Below the pieces are notes generated by a model, which did not search any database, was not told the DNA's origin, and worked only from the letters and a program-made list of their open reading frames with translations. A stretch of DNA of 64,000 nt from Takakia lepidozioides (Eukaryota; Streptophyta; Takakiopsida; Takakiales; Takakiaceae), in the NCBI GenBank assembly GCA_030704615.1, contig CM060733.1:35526001-35590000 (forward strand), in the 5' to 3' direction. The position numbers and the translations under genes were made by a program. This document shows positions 18,229 to 29,271 of this stretch, piece by piece. Each line of letters starts with the position of its first letter. The stretch's first letter is position 1.

Positions 18229-21200
18229 TTGTACCTCGCCTGCTTGATTGGTACTGACCCTGGTTCTAGTTCAATCTTATGCTGACAGACTTCAGGTGGT
18301 ATTCCTTTTAGATCTTCATAGCTCCAAGCAAATACATCTCTGTATTTGATGAACAAGCTCTTAGCTTCTTCAAAGAATTTTGGCTCCAAATCAGCTCCTA
18401 CTTTCACCATCCTCGGTTCCTCTTTAGTTCCCACATTCACTTCCCTCACCTGTTCATCAGCTGTGATTGTCCAACCAGTCACCACTTCATCCTGTAAGCT
18501 CACAGTGGCTGGTTCCTCTAGGATTTCCATTTCTCCTTCTCTTTCTTCATAGAAATGTGATGGGTAACTGCTGGTTTCCTCTTCAGTTGGTGTTGCTGTC
18601 ACTACACCACAGCAGATACCTCTTAAACAACTTAGGCTTTCCAGCCGCATCTCTGCAACTTGCTCCCACTCTGGGTGTGCAGCAAACAGGGTAGCTTCCT
18701 GCTCCTCATCCAGTCCTTCTCTCCAGTCATACTCTCTGACTCCTCGAGGTCTTCTCGTAGCAGGTAATCTACTAGATTTCTTTGTGGTAATTTGTATCTC
18801 GTGTATCCCATTATGCACGGTTAGTAACTGAGAATTCCAGTCATGGAATACCCTGGCCTGCTTCAGCCACGGACTTCCCAATAATAAGGAGTAAGCCTCC
18901 ATGACTTCATCCATTTTCAACACAGTTACTGTGATCATAAAGATCATCTTTTGTATCTGTATCTTAACTCCTCTTATTAATCCCAATGGCTGTACACTTC
19001 TTTGATCTGCCATTGTTACTGTAAATGGGGCTGGTTTCATGTTACTTAGACCAAGCTTCTTTCTCAATTGGTCTGTCATGATATTTACTCCATAACCTCC
19101 ATCTATCAGTACATCAGTTAGCTCTGTGCTTCCAATTTTCAATTGGATTACTGGCATAGAATCATCAAAGTCCATGACTGTTTCTCGCCCTTCCGGCTTC
19201 ACATTATAACTGGTAACCTTGCTGTTCAGGTCTGTGTTTCCTGTCTCCTGGGCAATTCGATTGATTGCTTGATACAGCTTGTGCCTACAATAAGGTGCCA
19301 CAGCCAATAGCTGTCCAATGGTAATCTCTGCTTTGGTCTGGCATATTACTTCAGCCAAAGTCTCTTCATTACTTTTCATGTCCGCATCTTCTTTCTTCCT
19401 TTCCTTCTCCCTCACTTCTTCTTCTCCATCAGAATCAGAGGAATCTGCCACAGGAATATCAATACTCTTCTGCATTTCCCTTATGGTATCTGCCACTTCC
19501 TTGTGCAGTTCCTTCTCCTCTCTCCAAGCTTCATCATCTTCAGGCATATCACTGCCACCTTCATTATCATCTTCTTCCTCTACTACTGGAGGTATTAGTT
19601 TGGCTTTACTTCTTGTTACTATCATTGTACTTACTTCTGGTACAACACATGGCCTAACCATGTGAGCTGCCACCACTGGGCCCTCATTCACAGGAGCTCT
19701 CATCTCATTCTGGTGTCTAATCCAGAATGAATAGGCTGCCTTGTGATGTCCGGGCTGATTACAATAGTAACACAGTTCTTCACCATTGGGTCCTCGCCCT
19801 TGGTCTACTCTTGGATTATTTCTGTAATCCTGATTCCCGGGCTGGTAATTCCCCCTTGGATTACCCTGATAGTTGCCTCTGGAATTCCCTTGGTAATTCC
19901 CTCTTGAATTACCTCTCCCTTCCATGCCATTGTTATAACCACCAGACCTACCATAGTGGTCCTGATCATTGTTTCTTCTTGGCTGGGGCTGCACCTGATG
20001 CACCCTTACTTGCCTAGGTTCTCTTGCAACTGTCCTTCTGTTGTAGTAACAATTCTCAGTAGAATGGTTATCCATTTTACAGATAGTACAGTGTTTCTCC
20101 TTCATGTGGCATTCTGTGGTGGTATGGCCTTCATTCTGGCACTTTGCACACCATACACCCTTCCTCCAATGTGTTGCAGCCTCTGTGGCATACTTCTTCA
20201 AGATTTCTTCCAATCTTTTCTCATAGTTATCCCTCTTCAATTTCTCCTTTCTCTTACTCTTCCTTTTTAGTTCTTGCTCTTCTTCTTCATCTGACTCATC
20301 CTCAGAGTCCTCATCATCCCTTTTCTCTCTCCTGAGCATTCCCAATTGCTCAATCCTGTTTGCAGTTTCAAATGCCTCCTCCACTGTATTATGGGGTAAC
20401 ATATCCACTTTCTTTTGCAACTCTGGTCTTAGTCCACTCACAAACCAAGTCTTCTGTAAACCGGGTGCTGGTACTGCAGCCAGCTTTTTCATCATCAATT
20501 CCATCTTTTCCATATACTCCTCAACAGTTTCATGCTTCTTTTGCTTTAACTGTTGTAAACTTCCATACACTTCATCCTCAGTTTTACTTGTCCTGAACCT
20601 ATTTCGAAATGCTGTATTCAAGCCATTCCAGGTTAGGAAATGATTATCAGGGAATCTTGCATACCATTCACTTGCTTTCTTTATAAGTGAACAAGGAAAC
20701 AATCTCATCTTGGCATCCTCGCCATTCTCATTGTTCACTATACACATGTGCTCAAATTGGCTAATGTGTACATCGGGATCCCCTTTTCCTGAATATATTG
20801 GAAAAGGTGGTTTTGCCCGTGTTGGTTGTAACGCCATTTGTGGCCCTACCTTCTGCCCACTGACAGGTGCCGGCACCCTTGCTGGTGCTGGTCCTTCTGG
20901 ACCTGTTGTTTTTGTGGTGGATCTTCCACCAAGTGGTGGCCCTTGAGCACTCCCTGCTTCCGGCCCCACGATATTCACAGTATTCCCAGCTTCAGTTGCA
21001 CTACTTTCCACACTCCCTGTCCCCCCAGAGCCAGATCCAGGCAACCCGCCTGATCCCCCTGAGCCGACACCTTCGTTGGCCTGTGATCCAAGTGCTCCAC
21101 TTGATCCAGGTCCAACGGGTTGGGATGTCCTGGTTGTAGTCTCAACCTCAGCTGTTGGGTCTACTTCTTCATACTCTTCCTCTTCCAATTTCTTCTCTCT

Positions 21201-21668
21201 GTTTTCATCCTCCAAGTTCTGCCCTTGGGTTTCTTCTTCACTCATGTAACTCAACTGCAATGGTGTTGGAGAGTCTGAACTCTCCGTTGGCTCTGCCACA
21301 TCTTCTCCTCCTTCTTCACCTTCCGCTTCAGAAACTGGAGTTCCTGCTTTTGGTGTTCCATGCCAACTCTTATCAAAGATTTCTGTCAAATCTTTTATCC
21401 AGGGATGTACCTCAGATCTTTCACCTCGTGATTGATCTTCTTCTCGTACCAATTCCCTTAATCTTTCTCGCAAAGAAACAGAAGGAGTGTCATCCAACTC
21501 TAGTTCTTCTGGTATGGGTGATGTACTCTTTGATCTTAATGGCGTGAGAGGTCCAGATGATTCCCCTATGTCTATTCCTCTCTCCCAAAGATATGGATAA
21601 TTAGCTTTCAGATAGCTTTCTCTTTTTGCTGAATATCTCTGGCGTCTAGCTTCTCTTTCATCACTCAT
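18225..21668 (-). CDS. Gypsy gag-protease polyprotein
   Basis: This 1147-residue frame encodes the capsid and processing protease. An acidic, Gly/Ser-rich N-terminal region (1-280) precedes the capsid domain (about 290-450), with ASEWYARFPDNHFLTWNGL and QQLKQKKHETVEEYMEKM typical of Retrotrans_gag. Three zinc knuckles follow: CAKCQNEGHTTTEC, CTICKMDNHSTENC, and a third, CYYCNQPGHHKAAY, whose last Cys is replaced. The protease active site appears as LIDGGYGVN, with DGG where DSG or DTG is usual. The last residues (KIELEPGSVPIKQARYK) are already the start of RT. The stop TGA overlaps the pol ATG. Confidence 0.93.
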   Translation of the reverse strand: MSDEREARRQRYSAKRESYLKANYPYLWERGIDIGESSGPLTPLRSKSTSPIPEELELDDTPSVSLRERLRELVREEDQSRGERSEVHPWIKDLTEIFDKSWHGTPKAGTPVSEAEGEEGGEDVAEPTESSDSPTPLQLSYMSEEETQGQNLEDENREKKLEEEEYEEVDPTAEVETTTRTSQPVGPGSSGALGSQANEGVGSGGSGGLPGSGSGGTGSVESSATEAGNTVNIVGPEAGSAQGPPLGGRSTTKTTGPEGPAPARVPAPVSGQKVGPQMALQPTRAKPPFPIYSGKGDPDVHISQFEHMCIVNNENGEDAKMRLFPCSLIKKASEWYARFPDNHFLTWNGLNTAFRNRFRTSKTEDEVYGSLQQLKQKKHETVEEYMEKMELMMKKLAAVPAPGLQKTWFVSGLRPELQKKVDMLPHNTVEEAFETANRIEQLGMLRREKRDDEDSEDESDEEEEQELKRKSKRKEKLKRDNYEKRLEEILKKYATEAATHWRKGVWCAKCQNEGHTTTECHMKEKHCTICKMDNHSTENCYYNRRTVAREPRQVRVHQVQPQPRRNNDQDHYGRSGGYNNGMEGRGNSRGNYQGNSRGNYQGNPRGNYQPGNQDYRNNPRVDQGRGPNGEELCYYCNQPGHHKAAYSFWIRHQNEMRAPVNEGPVVAAHMVRPCVVPEVSTMIVTRSKAKLIPPVVEEEDDNEGGSDMPEDDEAWREEKELHKEVADTIREMQKSIDIPVADSSDSDGEEEVREKERKKEDADMKSNEETLAEVICQTKAEITIGQLLAVAPYCRHKLYQAINRIAQETGNTDLNSKVTSYNVKPEGRETVMDFDDSMPVIQLKIGSTELTDVLIDGGYGVNIMTDQLRKKLGLSNMKPAPFTVTMADQRSVQPLGLIRGVKIQIQKMIFMITVTVLKMDEVMEAYSLLLGSPWLKQARVFHDWNSQLLTVHNGIHEIQITTKKSSRLPATRRPRGVREYDWREGLDEEQEATLFAAHPEWEQVAEMRLESLSCLRGICCGVVTATPTEEETSSYPSHFYEEREGEMEILEEPATVSLQDEVVTGWTITADEQVREVNVGTKEEPRMVKVGADLEPKFFEEAKSLFIKYRDVFAWSYEDLKGIPPEVCQHKIELEPGSVPIKQARYK

Positions 21669-21693
21669 GTCCCATGTCTTTCATTTCTTTTTT

Positions 21694-22389
21694 TTAATGT
21701 GGCAATAACCAAAACTCTCTTCTGTAATATCTCTCGTATATGCCTAGGTTTCTTTCAAGCTTCAATGCACCCTTGGCTATACTTGAAGTCTCCGTTACCA
21801 TATAACCATATGGCAAACAAGTCTGGAAAGCTGTTCTTGGTGTGAGTTTGATCCACAAAATATCCTTTGGAATCCAATTCCTTACCGATACAAGCTCTTC
21901 ATGCATATGAGTATAAACATTCACTTTTCTTTCCTCCCAGCCTTCAAACTCTACTCGCTTAATGGATAGCAATGCTATCACATATACCAATGTTGGTAAC
22001 CAACGTGCTCTTCCTCTACAGGCCACCTGATAAATCTTTATCACTCCTTTCTCCAGACCCCACTCTGGGTCAGCATCATGCACTCTCTTAAGAATGTTTT
22101 CTTTACAACCGTCCGGCAATTCCAAAAACCTCTGGAAGAATCGTTTGGACAATCTTTCCTTCTCAGTTTCACAAGGAATTTGATTCACATCAAATTCTTT
22201 AATTCTCCATCCACCATGATCCCACCAGATGCCTGTCACATCTGGTTGTTCATGACCCAGTTCCCCAGTATGGTCGCCAAATGTCGCGCGGCTTTTACTC
22301 ACCCATCCCTTCGCTATCCGAGGCGGAAACTCCAAGATAGAAGAGTTGGAAATCTCTAAGTACTCAGCCCGCTCAGAACAATCAGTCAT
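21694..22389 (-). CDS. Retrotransposon ORF1 upstream of gag, unknown function
   Basis: This 231-residue ATG-initiated frame starts 107 bases inside the 5' LTR, reads through the LTR end and the primer-binding site, and stops 26 bases before gag. The composition looks protein-like (Trp-rich: DVTGIWWDHGGWRIKEFDV; then ERLSKRFFQRFLELPDG). Ogre-type elements are known to carry an extra ORF between the PBS and gag, so this is likely the counterpart. Whether translation begins at the LTR ATG or at a later in-frame Met is uncertain. I do not recognise a domain. Confidence 0.65.
   Translation of the reverse strand: MTDCSERAEYLEISNSSILEFPPRIAKGWVSKSRATFGDHTGELGHEQPDVTGIWWDHGGWRIKEFDVNQIPCETEKERLSKRFFQRFLELPDGCKENILKRVHDADPEWGLEKGVIKIYQVACRGRARWLPTLVYVIALLSIKRVEFEGWEERKVNVYTHMHEELVSVRNWIPKDILWIKLTPRTAFQTCLPYGYMVTETSSIAKGALKLERNLGIYERYYRREFWLLPH
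22262..22279 (-). other. Primer-binding site
   Basis: Two bases after the 5' LTR end, the minus strand reads TGGCGACCATACTGGGGA. The TGG start complements a tRNA CCA end. The overall form is like the TGGCG...GGGGA sites of Athila/Tat elements. The exact primer tRNA is not assigned. Confidence 0.75.
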
Positions 22390-23247
22390 GACCTACAGCT
22401 AGTGTATCATGGGGGTGTTTCCTATTTGTTTTCCTTTCCGCATTCATGTTAGCTAGCTACCTTACTATTGATAATTGAGTATCAGTTTGCTCATCAACTC
22501 ATCCATTCATTCCACAGCTTCACTCAGATCTCTCTACACAGTGTGATTGTATCGTATAAGTATCAGATTATGATTTATCAGGTATCAGGCCGAAGCCATT
22601 GTGTCTCTAATCTCCTCTACAATATCACTACAGCTTTGCATATAACAAGCATCTACTAATCATCTCTCCTCCCACCGTGCTCTCCATGCTGGCTTTCGTT
22701 CTTGCTCTCCGCCCGATCCCTTCTCCTCCATGACCAAGAATCCCCCCCCCGGAGTGCTTCCAAGAATAATCCTCCTCATCTCAGTCCTTGATTCTCCCTT
22801 TATCTTCCTCCCCGTGGCTCTAACCGTTTCCCTCACTAACCGTCGTCCGTGAACTAACATGTTCTATTTGCAGGTGTTGTTCCCCACAGTCGTTCCCTGT
22901 CCTGCTCTCCGTTCCCTATGGTCGTGACAGCTGTGTTAAGTTGTGACTGGCTGTGTGAAACTGTGACGGGCTGTGACTGGCTGTGCGACTGTGTTTGGCT
23001 GTGTCAGGCTGTGTCGGCTGTGACGACTGTGTCGACTGTGACGGGCTGTGTTGGCTGTGTCGACTGTGACGGGCTATGTTGGCTGTGTCGGCTGTGATGG
23101 GCTGTGTCGACTGTGACGACTGTGTCACCCCCCTCTACAGTGCGCTGCTGTCACCCCTAAAGCTCATGTTGGTCTCAGTCTGTGCAAAAATTAAGGGTAC
23201 TCCTCAGATCCCATAAAAATGTCTAAGTCCCTGGCAGTCCTCTAACA
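22282..23247 (-). repeat. 5' LTR of the inner element
   Basis: This 966-bp LTR (minus strand TGTTAGAGG ... GCGCGACA) should hold the promoter. A CTGTG/GACTGTG minisatellite lies at 22922-23128 in the half near the outer edge (U3 side) and differs in length from the other LTR. No certain TATA box is assigned. Confidence 0.95.
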
Positions 23248-23252
23248 GGGGC
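23248..23252. other. Target-site duplication GGGGC (partner at 9924-9928)
   Basis: GGGGC lies directly outside both LTRs. Removing the inner element and one copy of the five bases restores continuity of the older pol frame (PYTMVG into MYKLGPGG), which confirms the insertion point. Confidence 0.95.
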
Positions 23253-26200
23253 AAAATGTATAAGCTGGGACCTGGTGGAGTACTTAAACGGTGCTTGTAC
23301 CACCATGAAGTAAATAAAGTTTTGGAGGAAATCCATAAAGGAGTGGCTGGAGGTCATTTTGGAGAAGAGACTACCAGTAGAAAGATACTACTTGCAGGTT
23401 ATTGGTGGCCTACTTTGTTCAAGGATGTACACAAGTATTGTAAGAGTTGTGAGTGTCAGAGGCTAGGACCATTGCAGAGATATGGGAAGATGGCTTTGCA
23501 TCCTACGATGCCTACTGAACCATTTCAGAAATGGGGACTAGACTTTGTTGGACCAATAAACCCACCAGCCAAGAATACACAGAACAAGTATATAATCACA
23601 GTCACTGATTATACTACAAAGTGGGTGGAAGCTAAAGCTCTGAGGGACAACACAGCTAAGTCCACAGCAAGGTTCCTATATGAGAACATACTTACACGAT
23701 TTGGTTGTCCCCTGGAATTTATCAGTGACTAGGGAAGTCACTTCATTAATGAGACCATAGAACTATTGACTAAAGAGTTTATGATTGTGCATAGGAAGAG
23801 TACAACTTATTACCCATAGGGTAATGGGCAGGCAGAGGCTACCAACAAAATATTATGTACTATCTTGGCTAAGATAGTCAATGCAAACAGAACAGATTGG
23901 GATACAAAGCTGCTGACAGCTTTGTGGTCATACAAGACTTCATATAAAGTCACCACTAAGTATACACCATTCCAATTAGTTTATGGTATGGAAGCTTTAC
24001 TTCCTGGAATTCTTGTTACCTACCATGAGAACTGAATGGGGAAGGAGAATGGAATTGGAAGATTCAATTAAGGTCAGGAAACATGAATTATACCATGTGG
24101 AAGAAGTACGTGCTGATGCAGCTGATAACATGACCAGAATTCAGATGAAGAGGAAGGATGAATTTGATGAAGGGAAATTAAAGACTTTTAAAACGGGAGA
24201 TTTGGTTCTGTGGTTGCAAAAGAAGGGGAAGATTAAGGTTTCTAAGCTTAAATCACCATGGAAAGGACCTTATGTCATACAGAAGATGTATGATAACAAC
24301 ACCGCCATGTTACAAACCATTAACATAGAGATGCTGGGAAGAGTCAATGCCAATAAGTTGAAGGGATACAGTGGTATCCATGACAAACCATTGAGGCACG
24401 ACTTGCATATAGAAACTCAGAAACAGTCACGGGCTACACCGGTAATACCAACGGAGCATGAAGCACTTGTCGTAAAACCGATTGTGTATGGACTGAGTAG
24501 AGAACACAGGTGTTTGCATAGCTACCACAGCCCACGACAGCATCACACAGTTTATCACAGCCCACCACAGCTTGACACAGCCCACGCGCGTTACACAGTC
24601 CATAGGGTCAGTGACAGGTGGACGCGGGTTAACGTCCGAAAAGTGGCCGACGGAAGATAGGACGGGGGCAGGTTTAGAAACGGACACGTGGACGCCAGGG
24701 CAAGATACACAGTCGTGCATATATGGCAAAAGTGGGTGTCATCAAGAAAGAAGACAAATTCGGCTGTCAAAGTACCTATCCGGCACATCAACCCAAACTA
24801 ATTGTGGGCCCATTAATGCATTCAGGGCAAGGGTAACGGAACCCTTTACGAGTACAGAGAAGGGGAATCTTTGCCACATGTGCTATCCTAGTGGACATTC
24901 CAGGGGGGAAAGTCCACTGAAGGGAATTAAATTAAAAAGTTACTCAAAGAGGCAACAACCAATCATGAGCCAGAATTACCTGCAGAGGGTATCCTCCAAG
25001 AAACAAGATCAAGAATTTAGCAGGATTATGAGCGCAAGAGTCGGGGTGACTCCGAATAACGGGCGTCTCGACAGGAGAGGCAATCAAAGCTATAGCTTTG
25101 TAGTTATGGCGGAAATTACAGACTACACGCTCGCTTTACTTCTTACGCAGTGGCACAAGGACAGACGAACTAAGAGTACATTCTCTCTCAATCGATACTT
25201 GCAAGCCCCACAGGCTTACAAACACTTACCCATTTCATTCTGTGCCAACCATACTTTTATGCTCTGTGCTCTACAGGCGTTTCTTCAGTTGTTCCAACCA
25301 AAACCTTTTTGTTTGTCTAGAATGAAGAGAGTGAGAGGAATGGAGGATATCAGGGTGAAGAGCGCCACAATATTGCAGAGGCAAACGATTGCTACACCAC
25401 AGGCAGTGCAGCTGCTGAGGGAGCTGCGATTGGAGGGGCTGCTGCGCAAAGACTGGTCATTGCATCATCGGCAGTACATGCTGCAATTTCTGCAGAACTT
25501 TGAGCCTAAGACGGGAGTAACCCAGGTGAGGGGAGTAGAGATAGGAATTACTCCCCAGTACCTACAGCAACTATTCGAATTGCCATCGGGTCAGGTGGAT
25601 GTGGATGAGCACAGGGCAAGATTTCAGATAGGGAACATGTTCCAAGAAGGCAGTTTCTTTAAGACTCAAGGTTACGCTTGCACAAAAGCCGAGTACCCAG
25701 GGCTCAGAGAGGTTGGCCAATATTGAACGTTTTGTTTGCCATGAAACAGAATCAAAAGTATTTGAGCAAGTCATTCACAGAGGAGATATTAAAAGCCTTA
25801 CGAGGAGAGGATGTAGCTTGGGCAAAATTAATGTACAATGGTCTGGTGGAAGAGATGAAGAGGTTACAGGGCACTGCTGCTAAGTCTCCGATCATAGTGT
25901 CGGGCCCAGTCATTGCGCAGATCATTCTTGACTCTTGCATACTTGATGCGCGAGAACGGAAGGAGATGGGAGTGTTTGAGGCAGCAACCACTACAATAGA
26001 GGAGCAAGGTTCTTCACATGGTGAGGGGGGACTGGCAGAGCAACAACAGTCTAAGAGACAGAAGAGGGGTATCACAGTAGTGGCAGACCCATTGGCTTCA
26101 AGAGACCCGCAAGAAGATGTTTCCCAAACTCTTGTGCAGGAGGGGGCACAGCAGCACAAAGAGCTGTTGTTACAAAAAGCACAACCTTTGGAGAGGGAAG

Positions 26201-26675
26201 AAGAAGTTACTTCGGTATCATAGCAATCATAGCTAGTTGAACCGATTGTCTCAGGGGTACCTCAAGTAGTACATGCTGCTCCACCACAACCTGTTGCTTT
26301 GGAAAAAGAAGGGTTAGACATTCCCACTACAGAGCAAGTAGTGGCAAAAATTGAGAAGGGTGACCTTCTCTATGAAAACTCAGGTTTGGTCAGGGAATCA
26401 AGGATACCAGAGGTGCAGAGTCTGTCCAAGGAAATCCCTACTGTGCAGATAATACCCACACTTGTGACGGAGGTACCAGGGGTAGAACATGAGGACACTG
26501 CAGCACTTGTGGAGGATGAGGTGGAGCAGGAAGAGAATCTGGTGGGGCAATGGCCTGAATGGTTCGTGAAGCATCACACTGTGGAGGATCAGGGAGAATA
26601 GCAGCAAGTTCACCATGATGACCCCCAGCAGGCCATGCTTATGAGTTCCATAAGCAGGACACTCAATTTGTTGGG
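23253..26675 (+). pseudogene. Older gypsy copy: integrase, C-terminal extension and start of ORF3
   Basis: The reading covers the integrase zinc finger (HHEVNKVLEEIHKG) through the core (GLDFVGPINPP), the short YHS repeat, the unknown extension and the first codons of ORF3 (MLMSSISRTLNLLG). Damage includes TAG for CAG at 23729 and 23818, frameshifts near 24004 and 25723, stops at 26221 and 26230, and a missing Cys in the integrase finger (CKSCECQ). It ends at the methyltransferase-type element. Confidence 0.9.
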
Positions 26676-26895
26676 GGGGCTGCTATTTCATGAGCGGCAT
26701 GAGCATGAGCGGAAAAAAAAAAAGCATGAGCAGACCATTGTGAGTCCACGGAAATAGGGTTAGGAGGCACGGAAATAGGGTCATGTGAAGTTGGAATGTG
26801 GCACCAGTGGACTTAAAATGCAACATTTTATTGCAAATTTTGTGGCAAGCCACGTCTATACAAGTGTGTTCTAACTGTCATAGCCGGAATGGGCA

Positions 26896-29242
26896 CTACT
26901 CTCCTACACCCTCCGAGGAACTTGCCCCACCTTCTTCCTCATCCCCCTCATCCCCCTCATCCTCCGAGCTCTGTGATGCATCAGTTCCACTATGCCTCTC
27001 AAAAATCCCGTCCTCTCCTTGGGGGACTGTCCACCTCACCTCCTGGGAATCTTCTGCGTCTTCTCCCCCACTTTCCTCAGCAGAATCCAACACAAATCTA
27101 CGAGCCCGACGGGCTCTAATAGCTGCTGCCTCCTCCCTCATCTTCATTTTCTTGAGGCTTGCCTCGTCTAAAATCTGCTGTACACGACTACGTTCGGAAC
27201 ACCTCCTAATGGACACCGAAGCAAGCCGGGCAGCATAAGTAGGCAGGATGTACTCCCTTTCTGGACTAGGCATGAAATCTCCCCTGGCAAAAAAAGGCAC
27301 GTTCCTCCTGCCCATGAACTCCGGTGTAGACGTCCCTCCGGCAGTACTTGGCATCCTACAGTAAGAACAAATCCACTTGAAGAATGTCAATACCAGCACA
27401 ACCAGAAAGGGTTTCAATGAAATAAGAGAGCGGAGGGAGGTGCCTCACAAAATCTGGAGGCAACTTACAATGCCACCACTCACTCGTAAACCGGGGGCTC
27501 CTCGGCCTCGATCCCAACTTCCTCCCCCTGCTCCTTCTCGGATTTTCCTCATCCTCCGAGGATGCCTCTTCCTCTTTCGGCAGACGTTCAGCCGCTGCAA
27601 GTTCCGAGTTGTGGAGGGCAGTACCTGGCTCGAAGGCGAACACATGCCTGTCGGACAACGTCCCTGCCCACATTGAAGCACCTGAGGAACAAAGCGGGCG
27701 GTTAATAGCTTGCGGCATGCAATTGCAATGGGGCCAGGGGACAAACTGAGGACGTGAAGGCTTACCCGTGCCGCATGTGAGGTCCAGAATCCGCCCTTGG
27801 ACATCCGAGCACGTCTCCATGAGGGTTTGGATGAAAGCAGGGCTTCGGGTCCGGCTGTACCGCCACGGTTTGCCTGTCTTTGTGTCCTTCGGCATACTAG
27901 AGTGGGGCACATAGTTGTAGAGGACATCGTAGGTTACAGGGTCCACAGCGGCATCAACAAGACGACCGTCGTTGCGGAATTTGAACGTAGACCCTCTCTT
28001 CACAAAGCAATATGCCTCAAACACCAATGTCTGCACATCCAACAAAGAAGGGATCAATTCCAGGGTCTACTTAACATACACCACAATATGAAGTGAATGC
28101 AATAGATTGATAACTTACACTTTGGCCCTCTGTTCGCAACCCCTGCGTACTGATGCAGAACCATTTTCTGAGGAGGACCGGGGTGACACTTTTCGGTGTC
28201 CACCTTGCCACCGCATTCTCTGTGGTCTTCCCTCTCGTGGCAAGGACAACCACACATCCACCGTCATCCAGAAGCATCCCCGCCAGCCCAAACCCGGCTT
28301 TCCAGTAGTCCTCAGTAAACCTGTTCCAGGTGGGCACACCATCCAGGCCCTCCAGCAGCTCCCCATCTGGAATGTCGAGGAGAATCATGTCGCAAGCTCT
28401 CTCCACCTCAACCCCCCCCCGAGTGCTCTTGCAATTCGTGCTCACAGCCGTGAAGAATTCCATCATGGCTTCAAAACCAGGGGTGTCTTTAGGCTCTGTA
28501 CCGGCAGCCCTCTTCTTGGCTTTCCCCTTCTGCTCCGCCAGAGATTGTTGTGTGCCACCTTCTTCGCCCTGGCAGCGAGAGCGTCAAGGAAGCTCTCATT
28601 GACGCATTGGATGATGGTTGGAGGTTCTAGCTTTGGCCTGTGCGTAAACGTCACCGCCGAATACCGCCGTGTAGGCTCGCCCTCAAATGCCAACTTCTTG
28701 GCAGAGCCAGTCCCACTCCGAACTGACTTGGGAACCCGGACGACCGGTGACTGGGTAGGAGCAACAGCAGTCGCAGGACCTTGAACAAAATCGGCGTCGG
28801 AGTCACTCTCTTGGGTCCCCTCCTGCGCCTCCTCCGATGCCCCGATGGTTTTCTTCTTTTTGGGTGTTACTGCAGTCACCTGTTTCCTTGTCCTTTTCCT
28901 TTGACCTTTACTCTTCTCATGCAATTTCTCCTGAATTCCTGTCTGAGCAAGCTCTGCCGCTTTCCTGGAGTTCGCAAGCGCTTTTGCCTCTTTTGCACCC
29001 AACGGAGGCAGCGGAGCCCGGTTTCGTCGGAATTCAGCATCCAGCTTCAATTGAAACTCGGATGGGTCGAGCGAGCCGGGCGGAAGGTCCACATACCAAG
29101 GGCAATCACGCAAATGTTCCAGATGCCACTCCTTCACAATATCGTCAGTGTACATGGAGTCAGCCCCGGGGTTCCTCCATGCCAGGAAGAATGGTGGCTC
29201 GAAAGACAGATGACCTTTCTCCAAAAGCGAGAACTTACAGTA
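26896..29242 (-). pseudogene. Beta-class DNA methyltransferase-like gene, copy 2
   Basis: The exon structure is the same as copy 1, and one more upstream boundary is visible: the exon begins after AG at about 29243 with YCKFSLLEKGHLSFEPPFFL. The catalytic-like block (DMILLDIPDG), the SAM-type motif (LDLTCGTG) and the acidic C-terminus are retained. Frame breaks differ from copy 1: one G is missing near 28545, and A4 replaces A5 in the Glu-rich segment near 27545. Here the G run is 9 and the C run 5, which keep those two positions open. The poly(A) signal is at 26832-26827. Function is inferred only. Confidence 0.6.
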
Positions 29243-29271
29243 CCTGCATTCATGAAAAAACCCAATGAGGT

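Larger units (their letters stand above)
9929..23247 (-). mobile_element. Nearly complete Ogre/Athila-like Ty3/gypsy LTR retrotransposon, 13.3 kb
   Basis: Two near-identical LTRs (9929-10855 and 22282-23247) begin TG and end CA on the plus strand, and GGGGC flanks both outer edges (9924-9928 and 23248-23252) as a 5-bp target duplication. Reading the minus strand, the order is 5' LTR, PBS, ORF1, gag-protease, RT, RNase H, integrase, a C-terminal extension, coiled-coil ORF3, PPT and 3' LTR. The integrase follows RT, as in Ty3/gypsy, and no chromodomain is seen. The FLDDFSVYS catalytic box, the extra 5' ORF, the extra 3' ORF and the length point to the OTA group (Ogre/Tat/Athila). Low LTR divergence suggests recent insertion. 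Confidence 0.93.
8698..26675 (+). mobile_element. Older Ty3/gypsy copy (host of nested insertion), plus strand
   Basis: Sequence homologous to the pol of the inner element begins inside the RT domain at 8698 and stops at 9928. It resumes at 23253 in the integrase region and ends at about 26675, where the methyltransferase-type element interrupts it. The bases between 9929 and 23247 are a later insertion. This copy lacks its 5' part (gag, protease, RT N-terminus) and its 3' end within the window. It carries many stops and frameshifts. Confidence 0.9.
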
